DNA of 64,000 bases from an uncultured bacterium (GCA_947493945.1 CANLSR010000002.1:62001-126000), one strand, 5' to 3'; positions 36,869-45,392 are shown, counted from the stretch's first letter. Notes: generated by a model from the letters alone, not told the origin. Program-made: numbers and translations.

Positions 36869-38107
36869 TCAGGTCGGGTCGCCGACCACCGTCAGCACGA
36901 ACCGCGGCGGGCGCTCCATGCCGGACGTCGGGAGGACCACCGGGAGGATGTCGAGCGACGCCGGGCTCAGGCGCTGGGCCGCCGTGACCTCGTAGCGGTC
37001 GAAGCCGGCGTCCGACGGGGCAGCCAAGATCTGCTGGAGCGTCCTCGTGAGCAGCCCCGAGGGGTCGTCCACGGTGAGCTCGCCGGTGCCCGTGGAGCGG
37101 AGGATGCTGAGGCCCGTTCGCTGGGGCGTGCCGCTCGCGTCGCGCACGCCGACCAGCTCCGCCAGCGACGCGATGGGGCGGACGAACGGGCCGGCCTCGG
37201 CGTAGCTCCGGTCCAGCGGCAGCCGGACCACCGCGCGCGACAGCGGCACCGGCCCGATCTGGCCCAGGTCGGCGGTAAACCGGAGGCCCGTCCCCGAGCC
37301 GCGGCGGACGGGCAGGATGGACGCGGGCGGGGCCGTCGGCGACTGGGTCTCGATGGACGAGAACACCTCGGACAGCGGGAAGGTCAGCGTGTCTTCGGCG
37401 GTCGCGACGCGGAGCCCGACGAGCGGGCCTTGCGGCCTGCCCTGAGAGTCGCGCCCGCGGAACGTGTCCAGGCCGAACACCGCGCCCGGCGAGGCGACGA
37501 AGCCGGGGGCCGTCTGGAGCGAGAAGCCCTCGAAGGCCTCCGCGAACGAGTCGCCGACGAGCGTGGCCGCGTTGGCGCGCACCCAGCTGGCGGGCAGGTC
37601 GAAGCGGGCGAGCGTGTCCGCGACCGAGAGGTCGGCCGTGGCCAGCGTCGGGCCGACGGCGAACACGGTGTCGGCGGGGTAGCTCGCCAGCGCGTCCCAC
37701 TCCCCTTGGATGGCGTGGAGCTCCAGGGGCAGCGTCGTCGTGGTGTCGCCGTAGACGTAGGTCCGAGGCATCTGGAGCCAGACCTGGAGCACCTCGTCGG
37801 CCTCCAGTCTCGTCGCGTCGGCCGGCTGGAGCGCGTCGACGTAGGCGATGGCCGTGGCGTCGCCGAACTCGGCGTCCCGCACGTCGCCGACGAGCACGCG
37901 GGCCTGGGGCCGCGTCGGGTTGCTGGGGTCGGCGATGCCGATGGCGGGCTCGGTGGTCGTCAGCGTGTCGATGTTCGCGAGCGGCACGACGCGCACCGAG
38001 GGGTCCGCCTGGTCCTCGTCGATCAGCCCCAGGCCGACGCCGGCGGGGTCCTGGCAGGCGGAGAGGGCGAGGGCTGCGGCGACCGCGGCGAGGGCAGAAA
38101 GTCTCAC
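36869..38107 (-). CDS. DUF4270-like lipoprotein
   Basis: A 412-residue lipoprotein beginning with GTG at 38107. The signal peptide VRLSALAAVAAALALSAC ends in a lipobox cysteine near residue 18. The mature part starts QDPAGVGLGLIDED, typical of the Bacteroidota DUF4270 family (unknown function, beta-rich, cell surface). Later regions such as LQVWLQMPRTYVYGD and AVVRLPLDRSYAEAG fit beta strands. Next to it is the GT5-like gene, its conserved neighbour in many Bacteroidota genomes, which strengthens the call. Confidence 0.72.
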   Translation of the reverse strand: MRLSALAAVAAALALSACQDPAGVGLGLIDEDQADPSVRVVPLANIDTLTTTEPAIGIADPSNPTRPQARVLVGDVRDAEFGDATAIAYVDALQPADATRLEADEVLQVWLQMPRTYVYGDTTTTLPLELHAIQGEWDALASYPADTVFAVGPTLATADLSVADTLARFDLPASWVRANAATLVGDSFAEAFEGFSLQTAPGFVASPGAVFGLDTFRGRDSQGRPQGPLVGLRVATAEDTLTFPLSEVFSSIETQSPTAPPASILPVRRGSGTGLRFTADLGQIGPVPLSRAVVRLPLDRSYAEAGPFVRPIASLAELVGVRDASGTPQRTGLSILRSTGTGELTVDDPSGLLTRTLQQILAAPSDAGFDRYEVTAAQRLSPASLDILPVVLPTSGMERPPRFVLTVVGDPT

Positions 38108-38310
38108 GTGGGAGTCGGAAGGCGGAGGGGCGGGGCGCTCTCCCAACGCCGGCCCCCGCGGATTCGCGTGGGGGGCGCGCCAATTGGGACGACGCGAGCC
38201 GGATCCTACCGCCGCGCATCCGCCACGTCGGGGCGATCTCTGCAAAGAAGCGGCCCCGCAGCCGCCCGCTCGCGCAGCCGCCCGCTTGGACGGCCCGGCG
38301 CCGCGCGCTC

Positions 38311-38339
38311 GCCCCGCTGGCGCCCACCGCCAGCGGGGC
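38311..38339. terminator. 12-bp-stem palindrome after the GT5-like gene
   Basis: GCCCCGCTGGCG / CGCCAGCGGGGC with a 5-base loop, starting 8 bases beyond the stop of the GT5-like gene on the minus strand. It is the longest and cleanest member of the CGCTGGCGG family. A tandem 16-base repeat (unit GCAGCCGCCCGCT plus three) lies at 38258-38289 beside it. Confidence 0.65.
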
Positions 38340-38346
38340 GGCGGGC

Positions 38347-39120
38347 TCAGGCCGCCTTCGCGGAGTCGCTCGGCCCGTAGAGCGCCGCCGCCTGCTCGGC
38401 CACCTCCTCGGGGTCCTCGACCAGCGTCGGCCCCTCGGGCTCGCCGTCGCCGGCCGCGTCCGTCCCGGCGTAGGCGACGGCGTCCGCGGTGTGGAGGCCG
38501 ACGTCGCGCAGGGTGCGGCCCGCCCAGTCGGCCGGGAGCCCCAGGCCGGCCACCTCGTCCTCGGTCAGCGTGTGCGAGTAGACGCCCGGGCCGTCGGGCG
38601 TGTAGACGGTGCGCGAGGCCGAGAACAGCTCCGACCCGCCCAGCTCGCCCGACACCACGTGGGGCACGAACGCGCCGATCCAGCCGGAGGCGTGGACGAC
38701 GTCGGGGCTCCAGCCCAGCTTTTCGACCGTGGACAAGGCCGCCCGAGCGAAGAACAGCGCGCGCGCCGGGTTGTCCGGGAACACGACCTCCGTCTTGCGC
38801 TCGCGGTACAGCCCCTTGCGCTTGAAAAAGTGGACCGAGTCCATAAAGTAGACCTGGAGCCGGATGCCGGGGATCGAGGCCACCTTCACCTTGAGGGTGT
38901 CCGTGGCGTCGCCCGCCGTGATCTCGGCGCCCGACAGACGGATAACCTCGTGGAGCCGGTTGCGCCGCTCCGACACGACGCCGTAGCGGGGCATCATAAT
39001 CCTGGGCTCGGCGCCCCGGTGCTCCTGGAGCGCCTCGGGGAGGACCCGCATGGCCTGAGCCGTCTCAGAAGTCTCGGAGAATGGGGCGACCTCGCCGGCA
39101 ACGAACAGTACGCGCATCAA
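38347..39120 (-). CDS. Stand-alone glycogen-synthase-like (GT5) N-terminal domain protein
   Basis: A 257-residue protein equal to only the N-terminal Rossmann domain of glycogen/starch synthases (MRVLFVAGEVAPFSETSETAQAMRVLPEAL, then SERRNRLHEVIRLSG, DNPARALFFARAAL and DVVHASGWIGAFVPHVV). The KTGGL motif that binds ADP-glucose is replaced by SETSETAQAM, and the C-terminal catalytic half is absent. Glycogen synthesis is therefore unlikely. In Bacteroidota this short protein commonly sits beside DUF4270, as here, and its role is unknown. Alternative start at 39117. Confidence 0.72.
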   Translation of the reverse strand: MMRVLFVAGEVAPFSETSETAQAMRVLPEALQEHRGAEPRIMMPRYGVVSERRNRLHEVIRLSGAEITAGDATDTLKVKVASIPGIRLQVYFMDSVHFFKRKGLYRERKTEVVFPDNPARALFFARAALSTVEKLGWSPDVVHASGWIGAFVPHVVSGELGGSELFSASRTVYTPDGPGVYSHTLTEDEVAGLGLPADWAGRTLRDVGLHTADAVAYAGTDAAGDGEPEGPTLVEDPEEVAEQAAALYGPSDSAKAA

Positions 39121-39155
39121 GGGGGGACGGTTGGAAACCCAGATTTCGACCGCGT

Positions 39156-39163
39156 GAAAACTA
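39156..39163 (-). promoter_or_regulatory. Weak -7-like element (TAGTTTTC) before the GT5-like gene
   Basis: TAGTTTTC on the minus strand 35 bases upstream of 39120. It fits TAnnTTT but not the final G. Confidence 0.3.
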
Positions 39164-39237
39164 ACTCCGTCGCCCCCCCCGACGCCACCGGGGTTGCGGG
39201 CCGGCTCGTATCATTCCCGCCTCCCCGCCCTCGACCC

Positions 39238-39549
39238 GTGACCAAAGCCCAGATCGTCGACCGCATTGCCGAGGCCACCGGCCTGACCAAGCTCGAGACC
39301 GAGGCGGTCGTGGACGGGTTCATGCACACGGTCCTGGACGCCGTCGCGGAGGGGGACCGCGTCGAGCTCCGGGGGTTCGGCACGTTCCGCGCCGTCGAGC
39401 GCGCGCCGCGGACGGCCCGCAACCCGCGCACCGACCAGCCCGTCCCGGTGCCGCGCCGCATGTCGCCGGTGTTCAAGCCGGCCCAGGAGTTCCGCCGGCG
39501 CGTGGAGGAGGAGGGCGCCGAGCGGCTCGTCGGCACCGACGGTCCCTGA
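39238..39549 (+). CDS. HU/IHF-family nucleoid DNA-binding protein
   Basis: A 103-residue histone-like protein that bends DNA as a dimer. TKAQIVDRIAEATGLTK opens it, GDRVELRGFGTF is the conserved saddle, and RTARNPRTDQPV is the DNA-embracing arm. A 15-residue acidic extension follows the usual end. It starts with GTG at 39238 after a C-rich leader. An ATG-initiated reading from far upstream is a shadow frame. The zinc-ribbon gene begins 2 bases after its stop. Confidence 0.92.
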   Translation: MTKAQIVDRIAEATGLTKLETEAVVDGFMHTVLDAVAEGDRVELRGFGTFRAVERAPRTARNPRTDQPVPVPRRMSPVFKPAQEFRRRVEEEGAERLVGTDGP

Positions 39550-39550
39550 C

Positions 39551-40450
39551 ATGGCGACCTCGTGTGACTCGTGCGGCGCCGCCCTCGACCCCGACGACTC
39601 CGCGTGCGCGCTGTGCGGCACGCCGGCCCCGGGCGCCGCTCCGGCCGTGCCGGACCCCGACTCGCCGGCTGCCTCCGCCCCGTGCCCGCACTGCGGACAC
39701 CGCTCGCCGCCGGGCTCGCGGTTCTGCAACGCCTGCGGCCGAGCGCTCGATCCGGCCCCACCCGGCGCGGCCCCGCCGGCGCCGCCAGTCGCAACGCGTG
39801 CCCAAGCGTCTGCCCGTCCGCCGTCGACGGTGGGCCGCCGCGGGCTGGCGGTCGTCGGCGCCGGCGTGGCCGTGGTGGTGGCGCTCTACGGGCTGACGCT
39901 GTGGTCGGGCCGCCCGGCGCCGGCCTCGGAGTTGGACGTGCCCGACACCGACGCGACCAGCGTCGGCCCCGCCGCGCCGATCCCTGAGGGCACGCCGCCG
40001 CTGCCGGACTCGCTCCAGGTCGCCGCCGACCGGTTCGCGGCCCAGGGCTCGCCCGAGGGCTGGTACGAGTCGGGCCGCTACTACCTCACGGCCGCGTTCG
40101 GGACGGTCCAGACCGACCCGCAGTCGAGCGTCCAGTGGGCCCGCCGCGCCATCGCCGACTTCGAGCAGAGCCTGGAGCTGCGCGAGAACCCTCAGGTGCG
40201 GGTGGCGCTGGCGGAGGCGGCCACGTTCGACCCGGCCGACCCGATGCGGCCCATCCAGGAGCTGCGCGCGGTGCTCGACGCTGACCCCAACAACCTCGAC
40301 GCGACGTTCCTGCTGGGCGAGCGCCGCCTGATGATCGGCCGCGTCGACAGTGCCCGGGTGGCGTTCGAGCGCGTGCTGGCGCTGGCGCCGCCGGGCTCGG
40401 CGGTCCGCGACCGGGCGGAGTCGGCGCTGGCGTCGATCCCGGCCGAGTGA
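39551..40450 (+). CDS. Double zinc-ribbon, single-span membrane protein with TPR-like domain
   Basis: A 299-residue protein: two Cys4 zinc ribbons (C5, C8, C19, C22 and C45, C48, C59, C62), a Pro/Ala linker, one membrane span near 96-115 (GLAVVGAGVAVVVALYGLTL) and a C-terminal helical repeat domain (ADFEQSLELRENPQVRVALAEA; LDADPNNLDATFLLGERRL). The ribbons should face the cytoplasm and the repeats the periplasm. The function is unknown. The next gene (modA) starts inside its stop (GTGA overlap), so they are cotranslated. Confidence 0.75.
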   Translation: MATSCDSCGAALDPDDSACALCGTPAPGAAPAVPDPDSPAASAPCPHCGHRSPPGSRFCNACGRALDPAPPGAAPPAPPVATRAQASARPPSTVGRRGLAVVGAGVAVVVALYGLTLWSGRPAPASELDVPDTDATSVGPAAPIPEGTPPLPDSLQVAADRFAAQGSPEGWYESGRYYLTAAFGTVQTDPQSSVQWARRAIADFEQSLELRENPQVRVALAEAATFDPADPMRPIQELRAVLDADPNNLDATFLLGERRLMIGRVDSARVAFERVLALAPPGSAVRDRAESALASIPAE

Positions 40451-41163
40451 CCGTCCGGTTCTGGCTGGCCGCCTTGGTGGTGGGCTCCGCCAGCGTGGCG
40501 GGCTGCGAGCCGCCGCCGGCGACGGTCGTGTTCGCCGCCGCCTCGACGACCGACGTGGCCCAGGGCGTCGCCCGACAGGTCGAGCGCGAGACCGGCCGGC
40601 CGGTGATCGTCAACGTCGGCGCCACGTCGACGCTGGCCCGCCAGGTCCAGCAAGGCGCCCCGGCCGACGTGTTCGTGGCCGCCGATCCTGGGTGGGTCGA
40701 CTGGCTGGAGACGCAGGGCGTGGCGGTCCGCCAGCGGCAGACGGTGGCGCGGGGGCGGCTGGTGGTCGTCGGGCCGAAGGGGAGCGGCCCGGCCGAGAAC
40801 GCGCGCGAGGCGCTCCGGGGCCGCGTCGCGCTCGCCGACCCCTCGCACGTCCCCGCCGGCCGCTACGCCCGCCAGTCGCTCGTGGCCGAGGGGCTGTGGG
40901 CCGAGGTCGAGCCTCGGGCGGTGGCCGTGGGCGACGTCCGCGCCGCGCTGGCGGCCGTCGAGGTCGGGGCGGTCGACCGGGCCGTCGTCTACGCCTCCGA
41001 CGCCGCGCGGTCGGGCCGGGCCGAGGTGGTGTGGCGACTGAGACCGGCGCCGGACGTCCGGTTCGAGGTGGCGCGCCTGGACACCGACCGGGGCGACGAC
41101 GTCTACCGCGCGCTGCTCCGCCCCGCCGTCTGGACGGGGGCCGGGTTCGACCCGGCGCCATGA
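40447..41163 (+). CDS. modA: Molybdate ABC transporter substrate-binding lipoprotein
   Basis: A 238-residue binding protein starting with GTG 40447. A short signal peptide ends at a lipobox cysteine (SASVAGC), then comes the ModA fold: VVFAAASTTDVAQGVARQVERETG, VNVGATSTLARQVQQGAPADVFVAADPGWVDW and the hinge segments DPSHVPAGRYARQSL and AVVYASDA. ModA delivers molybdate (or tungstate) to ModB. It overlaps both neighbours by 4 bases. The substrate is inferred from family. Confidence 0.9.
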   Translation: MTVRFWLAALVVGSASVAGCEPPPATVVFAAASTTDVAQGVARQVERETGRPVIVNVGATSTLARQVQQGAPADVFVAADPGWVDWLETQGVAVRQRQTVARGRLVVVGPKGSGPAENAREALRGRVALADPSHVPAGRYARQSLVAEGLWAEVEPRAVAVGDVRAALAAVEVGAVDRAVVYASDAARSGRAEVVWRLRPAPDVRFEVARLDTDRGDDVYRALLRPAVWTGAGFDPAP

Positions 41164-41801
41164 CGCCCGACGACTGGTCCGCCGTCGCGCTCAGCCTGCG
41201 GGTGGCGACCGTCGCGACGCTGCTGACGGCCGTGCCGAGCCTGGCCCTCGGCTGGTGGCTCGCCGGTCGCCTGTCGTGGGGCGCCAAGCTGGCCGAGTTC
41301 GTGGTGCTGCTGCCGCTCGTGCTGCCGCCCGTCGTGACCGGCTACGGCCTGCTGATCGTGCTGCCGCGCGGGGTCGCGTTTACCTGGGCCGCGAGCGTGC
41401 TGGCCTCCGCCGTGGTGGGGCTCCCGCTGTTCGTGCAGCTGGCGAGGGCCGGGTTCGAGGCCGTAGAGCCGGAGCTGCTAGAGGCCGCCCGGGTAGACGG
41501 CGCCGGGCGGTGGACGGCCTTCCGCACTGTCGCCGTGCCGCTGGCGCTGCCGGCGCTGGCGGCGGGCGCGGCGCTGCATTTCGCGCGCGGCCTGGGCGAG
41601 TTCGGCGCCACCCTGGTGGTGGCCGGCAACCTGCCCGGACGCACCCAGACGCTGCCGCTCGCCCTCTACAGCCGCCTCCAGCAGATGGGCGGCGAGGCCG
41701 CGTCCGTGCGGCTGGCGGTCGCGGCCGTCGTGCTCGCGGCGCTGAGCCTGGGGCTGTCTCGGCTCTTGCTGCGCCGGTGGCACTCGCCGTCGGGGCCGTA
41801 G
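41160..41801 (+). CDS. modB: Molybdate ABC transporter permease
   Basis: A 213-residue inner-membrane permease with about five spans. The EAA loop that contacts the ATPase is visible as ELLEAARVDGAGRWTAFRTVAVPLALPAL (near 105-133), and VVLLPLVLPPVVTGYGLLIVLPRG is typical of ModB. ATGA overlap with modA shows translational coupling. No modC ATPase gene follows; the next gene is an unrelated lipoprotein. The last codon TAG is also the first part of the TAGCTTGG promoter-like element of that gene. Confidence 0.9.
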   Translation: MTPDDWSAVALSLRVATVATLLTAVPSLALGWWLAGRLSWGAKLAEFVVLLPLVLPPVVTGYGLLIVLPRGVAFTWAASVLASAVVGLPLFVQLARAGFEAVEPELLEAARVDGAGRWTAFRTVAVPLALPALAAGAALHFARGLGEFGATLVVAGNLPGRTQTLPLALYSRLQQMGGEAASVRLAVAAVVLAALSLGLSRLLLRRWHSPSGP

Positions 41802-41806
41802 CTTGG
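41799..41806 (+). promoter_or_regulatory. -7-like element (TAGCTTGG) overlapping the modB stop
   Basis: TAGCTTGG includes the modB TAG and lies 17 bases upstream of the ATG at 41824. The element matches those before the GT2 gene. Confidence 0.45.
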
Positions 41807-41823
41807 CCGGCCCCTCCCGACCC

Positions 41824-42837
41824 ATGCGACTCTTCCTCGTCCTGTTCGCGCTCGTCGCCGTCGCCGGGTGCGCGTCGACGGCGCCTCCGCCCGCGCCGCC
41901 GCCGGTGGTCGTCCAGCCGTTGCCCCCGCCCGGGCCGGGGCCGGTCCGGGTGGAGGCCGTGCCCGTGGAGACGGCGACGATGGGACCCGGCCCGGTCCAG
42001 CCGCCGACCGTCCTGGAGCGCGTGATCGCGCGCCGCTCGGTCTACGAGTCCGACCGCGTGGCCGAGTGGACGCTGGACAACGGCCTGACCGTGATCTACG
42101 CCTGGGACGACGACGCGGCAGAGTACGCGATGCGCGCCTCCATCCCCGGCGACCGCCTGCCCAGCGGCCACACGAACGACCGGACGACGGAGCCGGTCAC
42201 GCTCGCCGTCGGGCTCCACCGCCAGTCGGTCACCGCCCAGGCGCCGAGGCTCGACGAGGCGGTCGCGATGGCCGTCGACGCGCTGGGAAGCGGTGCTCCG
42301 GCGGACGCCGTGGTGCTGCTGCACGGCGCCCTCGGCCCCGAATGGGTGGAGCCGGTCGTCGCGGAGCAGCTCGGCCGCCTGCGCCGGCGCCAGCCGCCGG
42401 CGACGTCGCCCACGCGGCGTGCCCTCGACGCTGACTGGTCGGACCTGCCGGCGCTGATGGTCGTGGCCCAGGTGCTCCGCGCGCGCTCGGCCCCGTCCGA
42501 CCCGCTGGCGCTCGTGTTCGACCCGGCGACAGGCGACCTGCGCCTGGAGGCGCGCGCGTCGTCGCGGCGTCTGCTCGACGGCTGGCTCGTGCCAGCCACA
42601 CCCGCCGTCCTGCGCAGCGCCAAAGACGCCGCCGCCCAAGGAGCCCGCCAGCCGGCCGGGCTGCTCTTGGCCCTCGACGCGCTGTACCAGCTCCCCGGCA
42701 CCTACCGGCCAGCGCGCCCCGTCGCCGACGCCCGCGCCCTAGCCGACCGCGTGGCTCGGACGCCGCCCGAGCAGGTCGCCAAGCTCCTGGCCCGCCTCGA
42801 CGCCGCAACGCCCCGCCCGCCCGCTTCCAATGAGTGA
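41824..42837 (+). CDS. Lipoprotein of unknown function, distantly M16-peptidase-like
   Basis: A 337-residue protein with a lipoprotein signal (MRLFLVLFALVAVAGC), a proline-rich linker and a domain that opens with VAEWTLDNGLTVIYAWDDDAAEYAMRASIPGD. That opening resembles the start of M16 (insulinase/processing peptidase) domains, but the HxxEH zinc motif is absent, so catalysis is doubtful. The rest shows no motif I recognise. It overlaps the TPM-domain gene by 8 bases. It may be a surface protein that uses an M16 fold for binding; this is a guess. Confidence 0.6.
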   Translation: MRLFLVLFALVAVAGCASTAPPPAPPPVVVQPLPPPGPGPVRVEAVPVETATMGPGPVQPPTVLERVIARRSVYESDRVAEWTLDNGLTVIYAWDDDAAEYAMRASIPGDRLPSGHTNDRTTEPVTLAVGLHRQSVTAQAPRLDEAVAMAVDALGSGAPADAVVLLHGALGPEWVEPVVAEQLGRLRRRQPPATSPTRRALDADWSDLPALMVVAQVLRARSAPSDPLALVFDPATGDLRLEARASSRRLLDGWLVPATPAVLRSAKDAAAQGARQPAGLLLALDALYQLPGTYRPARPVADARALADRVARTPPEQVAKLLARLDAATPRPPASNE

Positions 42838-43495
42838 GCCCACCGCCCTGTTTACCGACGCCGAGCGCGAGCGCATCCGCGCCGCCGTCGCCGAGGCTGA
42901 GACCCGGACGGCCGGCGAGATCGTTCCCTACGTCGTCCGGCGGAGCGGCGACTACGAGGTCGCGGCCTGGCGCGCGGCGTCGGCCGGCGCGTTGCTGGTG
43001 GGGATGCTCGCGCTGGCCGTCGCGTGGGGCTACGACGGCTGGGGCTGGGGCTGGCTGTACTCGGCGTGGGCGCTGGCGCTGGCGATGACCCTGGGCGGCG
43101 TCGCGGGCGCGCTCCTCAGCCTGGCTGGGCCGGTGCGCCGCGCGCTGGCCGGGCCGGCGCTCCTGGACGAGCAGGTCCACCGCCGCGCGGCCGTCGCGTT
43201 CGTCGAGGAGGAGGTGTTCGACACACGCGACCGGACGGGCATCCTGTTGTTCGTGTCGCTGTTCGAGCACCGGATCGAGGTCGTCGGCGACGCCGGCATC
43301 AACGCCAAGGTGGAGCCGGCCGAGTGGGAGGCGGTCGTCGGGTTGGTCCGCGACGGCATCCGCCGCCAGTCGCTGGCGGACGGGTTGGCCGAGGCCATCG
43401 CGCGCTGTGGCGACCTCCTGCACCGCCGCGGCGTCGAGGTCCGCCCCGACGACACCGACGAGCTGGCCGACGACATCCGCGTCCGCGACGAGTGA
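42830..43495 (+). CDS. TPM-domain membrane protein
   Basis: A 221-residue protein with a TPM domain (TLP18.3/Psb32/MOLO-1 family) split around two hydrophobic spans. FTDAERERIRAAVAEAETRTAGEIVPYVV begins the fold, the spans lie near 48-68 and 72-98, and TGILLFVSLFEHRIEVVGDAGINAK completes it. Bacterial relatives occur with LemA and are thought to act at the envelope. The last 25 codons (43421-43495) are present again, diverged by about 10%, at 45425-45501 beyond the low-GC island. Confidence 0.8.
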   Translation: MSEPTALFTDAERERIRAAVAEAETRTAGEIVPYVVRRSGDYEVAAWRAASAGALLVGMLALAVAWGYDGWGWGWLYSAWALALAMTLGGVAGALLSLAGPVRRALAGPALLDEQVHRRAAVAFVEEEVFDTRDRTGILLFVSLFEHRIEVVGDAGINAKVEPAEWEAVVGLVRDGIRRQSLADGLAEAIARCGDLLHRRGVEVRPDDTDELADDIRVRDE

Positions 43496-43520
43496 GGGCC
43501 GCCGTCGGCGCTCTCGCGCT

Positions 43521-43539
43521 GCTGGCGGTCGCCGCCAGC
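43521..43539. terminator. GCTGGCGG/CCGCCAGC hairpin between convergent genes
   Basis: Perfect 8-base arms with a 3-base loop in the 55-base gap between the TPM gene and the FG-GAP lipoprotein, which end towards each other. It belongs to the CGCTGGCGG family. Confidence 0.6.
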
Positions 43540-43550
43540 GGGAAGGGGTG

Positions 43551-44831
43551 TCAGTCGCGGACCTGGACCCAGCCCTCAGAGCCGAGACGGAACTCGTAGA
43601 CGCTGCCTTGCTCGTCCCGGTCGTAGATCGCGCCCGCCAGGAGCCGGTCGCCGTCGATCGCCACGCCCTCGCCGAAGACTGCCCCAGCGCCGATTCCCTC
43701 AGGCCACAGCTCTGCTTCTAGCTCCCAGGTCCCCGACGGCCGGCGGACCCAGACGAACACCGAGCCACGGGCGCGGGCGCGGCTGGTGGCGCCAACTGCC
43801 ACGCGGTCGCCGAGGGGGCCAGAGTCGGCGGCGAGGGCGATGCCGTATAAATCGGACGCGCCGAGATCGGCGGGGCGGAGTTCTGACTCGTAGGCCCACA
43901 CCCCGCCGGCCTCGCGGTAGATGAGGACCGAGCCCTGGCCTACCTCGCCCTCGACCTTCCGTGCCAGCGCGGCGACGGCGAGGAGTGAGCCGTCAAGAGC
44001 GACGGAGGAGCCGTGCCCGGTCTCGGGGCTAAAGGCAGGGAGCGTGGCTACGAGCGGCCACGAGGTTCCGTCCCGTTCGTAGATCTCAACGACGCCGAGA
44101 TTGGATACTCCGCCGAGGTCTCGAGTCGGGGAGGCAACGGCGAGCCGGTCGCCGCTGAGATCCATCCCGACCCCAAAGTTCTCGGTTCGGCCTTGGGGCG
44201 AGAGCTCTGTCTCCTCGACCCGAGCGGTCTCCGTCCATTTTCCCTCTACACGTTCGTAGATCAGAACAGCGGCAGGGTCGATGGTCTCTCCACTGATCGG
44301 AGTCGAGTTGTCCTGCGTTCGGACGGCAACGCGGCCAGCGGACACAGCGACAGGAAGCCCGGAAATGCCGCGCTGCGCCCCTGGAGTCGGCGTCGGTGGG
44401 CGTAGCTCGGCAGCCTCTACCCAGGACCCGCCGCGGCGCTCGTAGATAAAAGCCCGAGCTGGTTCGGCCTCGCGTCCACGGGCGAAGATCGGCGCGCCGA
44501 CGACCGCGACGTCTCCATCGAGCCCGACGTCCCACCCGTAGAGCACGTTGTTGTCCGTTCCACCGCTCCCCTCGTCAGGATAGCCGTCTGGCTGAAGACG
44601 GGATTCTACACGCCACGCGCTCTCGGTGCGGGAGAGGACAAACGCTTCATCCGTATCGTTGGCCCCAACGAGGGCGACATCGCCATCTAGAGCAATCGCC
44701 TGTCCGAAGTAGCCGCCGCCCGCGTAGATCCGGCCGTCACCACCTACGGCCCCGTCGGAGTCACAGCCGGCCAGCAGGACTGCGAACAGGAGCCAGGCGG
44801 TGCCGGTGAGGCGGAGGGAGGAAGACGACAT
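43551..44831 (-). CDS. FG-GAP-like beta-propeller lipoprotein
   Basis: A 426-residue lipoprotein (signal ending LLAGC near residue 22). The mature part has six to seven repeats of the form FGxxVALDGDxLAVGA: GQAIALDGDVALVGAND, DVGLDGDVAVVGAP, GVGMDLSGDRLAVASP, SSVALDGSLLAVAAL and GEGVAIDGDRLLAGAIY are clear. This predicts a surface beta-propeller similar to integrin-like FG-GAP proteins. Codon use is visibly less GC-biased than in neighbours. Together with the truncated subtilase beside it and the duplicated flanks, this suggests an acquired segment. A TAGGTTTG promoter element lies upstream. Confidence 0.78.
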   Translation of the reverse strand: MSSSSLRLTGTAWLLFAVLLAGCDSDGAVGGDGRIYAGGGYFGQAIALDGDVALVGANDTDEAFVLSRTESAWRVESRLQPDGYPDEGSGGTDNNVLYGWDVGLDGDVAVVGAPIFARGREAEPARAFIYERRGGSWVEAAELRPPTPTPGAQRGISGLPVAVSAGRVAVRTQDNSTPISGETIDPAAVLIYERVEGKWTETARVEETELSPQGRTENFGVGMDLSGDRLAVASPTRDLGGVSNLGVVEIYERDGTSWPLVATLPAFSPETGHGSSVALDGSLLAVAALARKVEGEVGQGSVLIYREAGGVWAYESELRPADLGASDLYGIALAADSGPLGDRVAVGATSRARARGSVFVWVRRPSGTWELEAELWPEGIGAGAVFGEGVAIDGDRLLAGAIYDRDEQGSVYEFRLGSEGWVQVRD

Positions 44832-44857
44832 ATGGGACCTCTCGGAGCAGCGGGGAC

Positions 44858-44865
44858 CAAACCTA
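44858..44865 (-). promoter_or_regulatory. Consensus -7 element (TAGGTTTG) for the FG-GAP lipoprotein
   Basis: TAGGTTTG on the minus strand is an exact TAnnTTTG match, 26 bases before the ATG at 44831. Confidence 0.55.
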
Positions 44866-44888
44866 AGAGAACACTGCCGAACACATAG

Positions 44889-45392
44889 GCCACACCTATC
44901 CGGCGGGCAGCGATCAGCGCTGATGGGAAGAGCTCTGGCGCGGCAGCGCTCATGAGCGGGATCGCCGCACTCGTTTGGAGCCGCTACCCGACTTGGAGCC
45001 GCGACCAAATCCTCCAGCGGTTGCGCGAGACGTCGAGCCGCCGTGGTTCTCGCAACGGCTACGTGGGGTATGGGTGGGTCGACGCCTTGAAAGCCGTGGG
45101 AGGTCATCGCCCTATGTCCGTGAGCATTGGTGGTCCTCCAGACATAGATTACTCAGGAACATTTGCTTACTATGCGTCAGTGGGCGAGGAGATTGGCCCC
45201 TTCACGTATCTTTGGCAAGACAGGTCTACCTCAAAGGATCTAACCGTTTATTTCGACGTCGGGTTGAGGGACTACACCAGGACGCTGACTCTCCAGGTCT
45301 ACGACCAAGGGGCCGGCACGACGTCCACCGCGACCAAGACCATCTTTGTTCACGGAGAGGGGAGCGCCTGCGGCGGAGACATTCCATGTTAG
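44889..45392 (+). pseudogene. Subtilisin-like (S8) peptidase remnant, N-terminal catalytic part lost
   Basis: In frame from about 44889 the translation runs through SADGKSSGAAALMSGIAALVW, then SRYPTWSRDQILQRL and GYVGYGWVDALKAV. This is the segment around and after the catalytic Ser of S8 peptidases (usually GTSxAAPxVSGIAAL), followed by a PKD-like C-terminal stretch ending at TAG 45392. The Asp and His parts of the triad are absent upstream, where an in-frame stop lies at 44886. An ATG at 44952 could start a 146-residue product, but it would begin after the Ser. Base composition is under 50% GC in places (for example 45121-45200), the lowest in the window. Confidence 0.65.

Noticed and set aside
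38347..39120. Functional glycogen synthase (glgA)
   Set aside because: The substrate motif and the whole C-terminal catalytic domain are missing.
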